21,529 nt of DNA from Phycisphaerae bacterium (lineage in GTDB: Bacteria; Planctomycetota; Phycisphaerae; UBA1845; UTPLA1). The translations under genes and the position numbers were made by a program. Location: positions 1 to 21,529 of the forward strand of contig JAFGQA010000351.1 of the NCBI GenBank assembly GCA_016935885.1. Reading direction: 5' to 3'. Under the pieces are notes generated by a model. The model searched no databases, was not told where the DNA came from, and was given only the letters and a program-made list of their open reading frames with translations. Shown piece by piece: positions 21,365 to 21,529 of this stretch (its first letter is position 1; each line of letters starts with the position of its first letter).

Positions 21365-21529
21365 CGGGGGCATCGCGCAGCAACAGCACGAGCGATCGTC
21401 ACCGCCTGGCTCGCCGCTTGGCGGACCAACCGCGTACACTATCCCGGATTATTCATACTTCCTGAGTCGAGCCACGCGGGGCGGTCCTCCGGAGGGTAGT
21501 GGCCCATTGCTGTTGGCCGAGCGCACAAG

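Overview
This GC-rich 21.5 kb bacterial window looks like Planctomycetota, possibly of the Phycisphaerae type. That is an inference from gene style: very long RseP and HtrA proteins with many PDZ domains, large secreted CARDB and thrombospondin type 3 repeat proteins ending in a membrane segment and an arginine tail, and intergenic spaces filled with short palindromic repeats. I saw no rRNA, tRNA or CRISPR array.

Layout. The left edge (3-512, +) is the C-terminus of a secreted calcium-binding repeat protein. On the minus strand follow, in order of transcription, a dihydropyrimidinase-family amidohydrolase (3750-2347), an OLD/AAA_21-like ATPase (2242-1190) and a DUF3226-like TOPRIM protein (1190-576). 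The last two overlap by one base and look like a translationally coupled pair resembling split OLD-family (PARIS-like) defence modules. A 790-base spacer (3751-4538) holds several repeats and a good sigma-70-type promoter. That promoter serves dxr (4539-5711, + ; MEP isoprenoid pathway) and rseP (5757-8258, + ; site-2 protease). Convergent to rseP is a four-PDZ HtrA-type serine protease (10565-8391, -), so two envelope quality-control proteases sit tail to tail. Next is a giant secreted protein of 2678 residues (11187-19223, +) with about 20 CARDB-like Ig-fold repeats, a thrombospondin type 3 block and a C-terminal anchor. Then come pcm (19997-19347, - ; isoaspartate repair) and a CAP/SCP-domain lipoprotein (20684-21364, +).

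How the genes relate. Most of the window concerns the cell envelope: isoprenoid precursor supply, regulated intramembrane proteolysis, periplasmic proteolysis, protein repair and large surface proteins. The proteins at 3-512 and 11187-19223 share a C-terminal motif (Leu-Cys-Gly-x-Gly, membrane segment, Arg-rich tail), which suggests a common sorting or anchoring route.

Most worth following up: the ATPase-TOPRIM pair; the two repeat subfamilies in the giant protein; the shared C-terminal signal; and the intergenic repeats. The repeats include a MITE-like element with 11-bp inverted ends and a 12-bp flanking duplication (20115-20277), and a hairpin family with a compensatory base-pair change.
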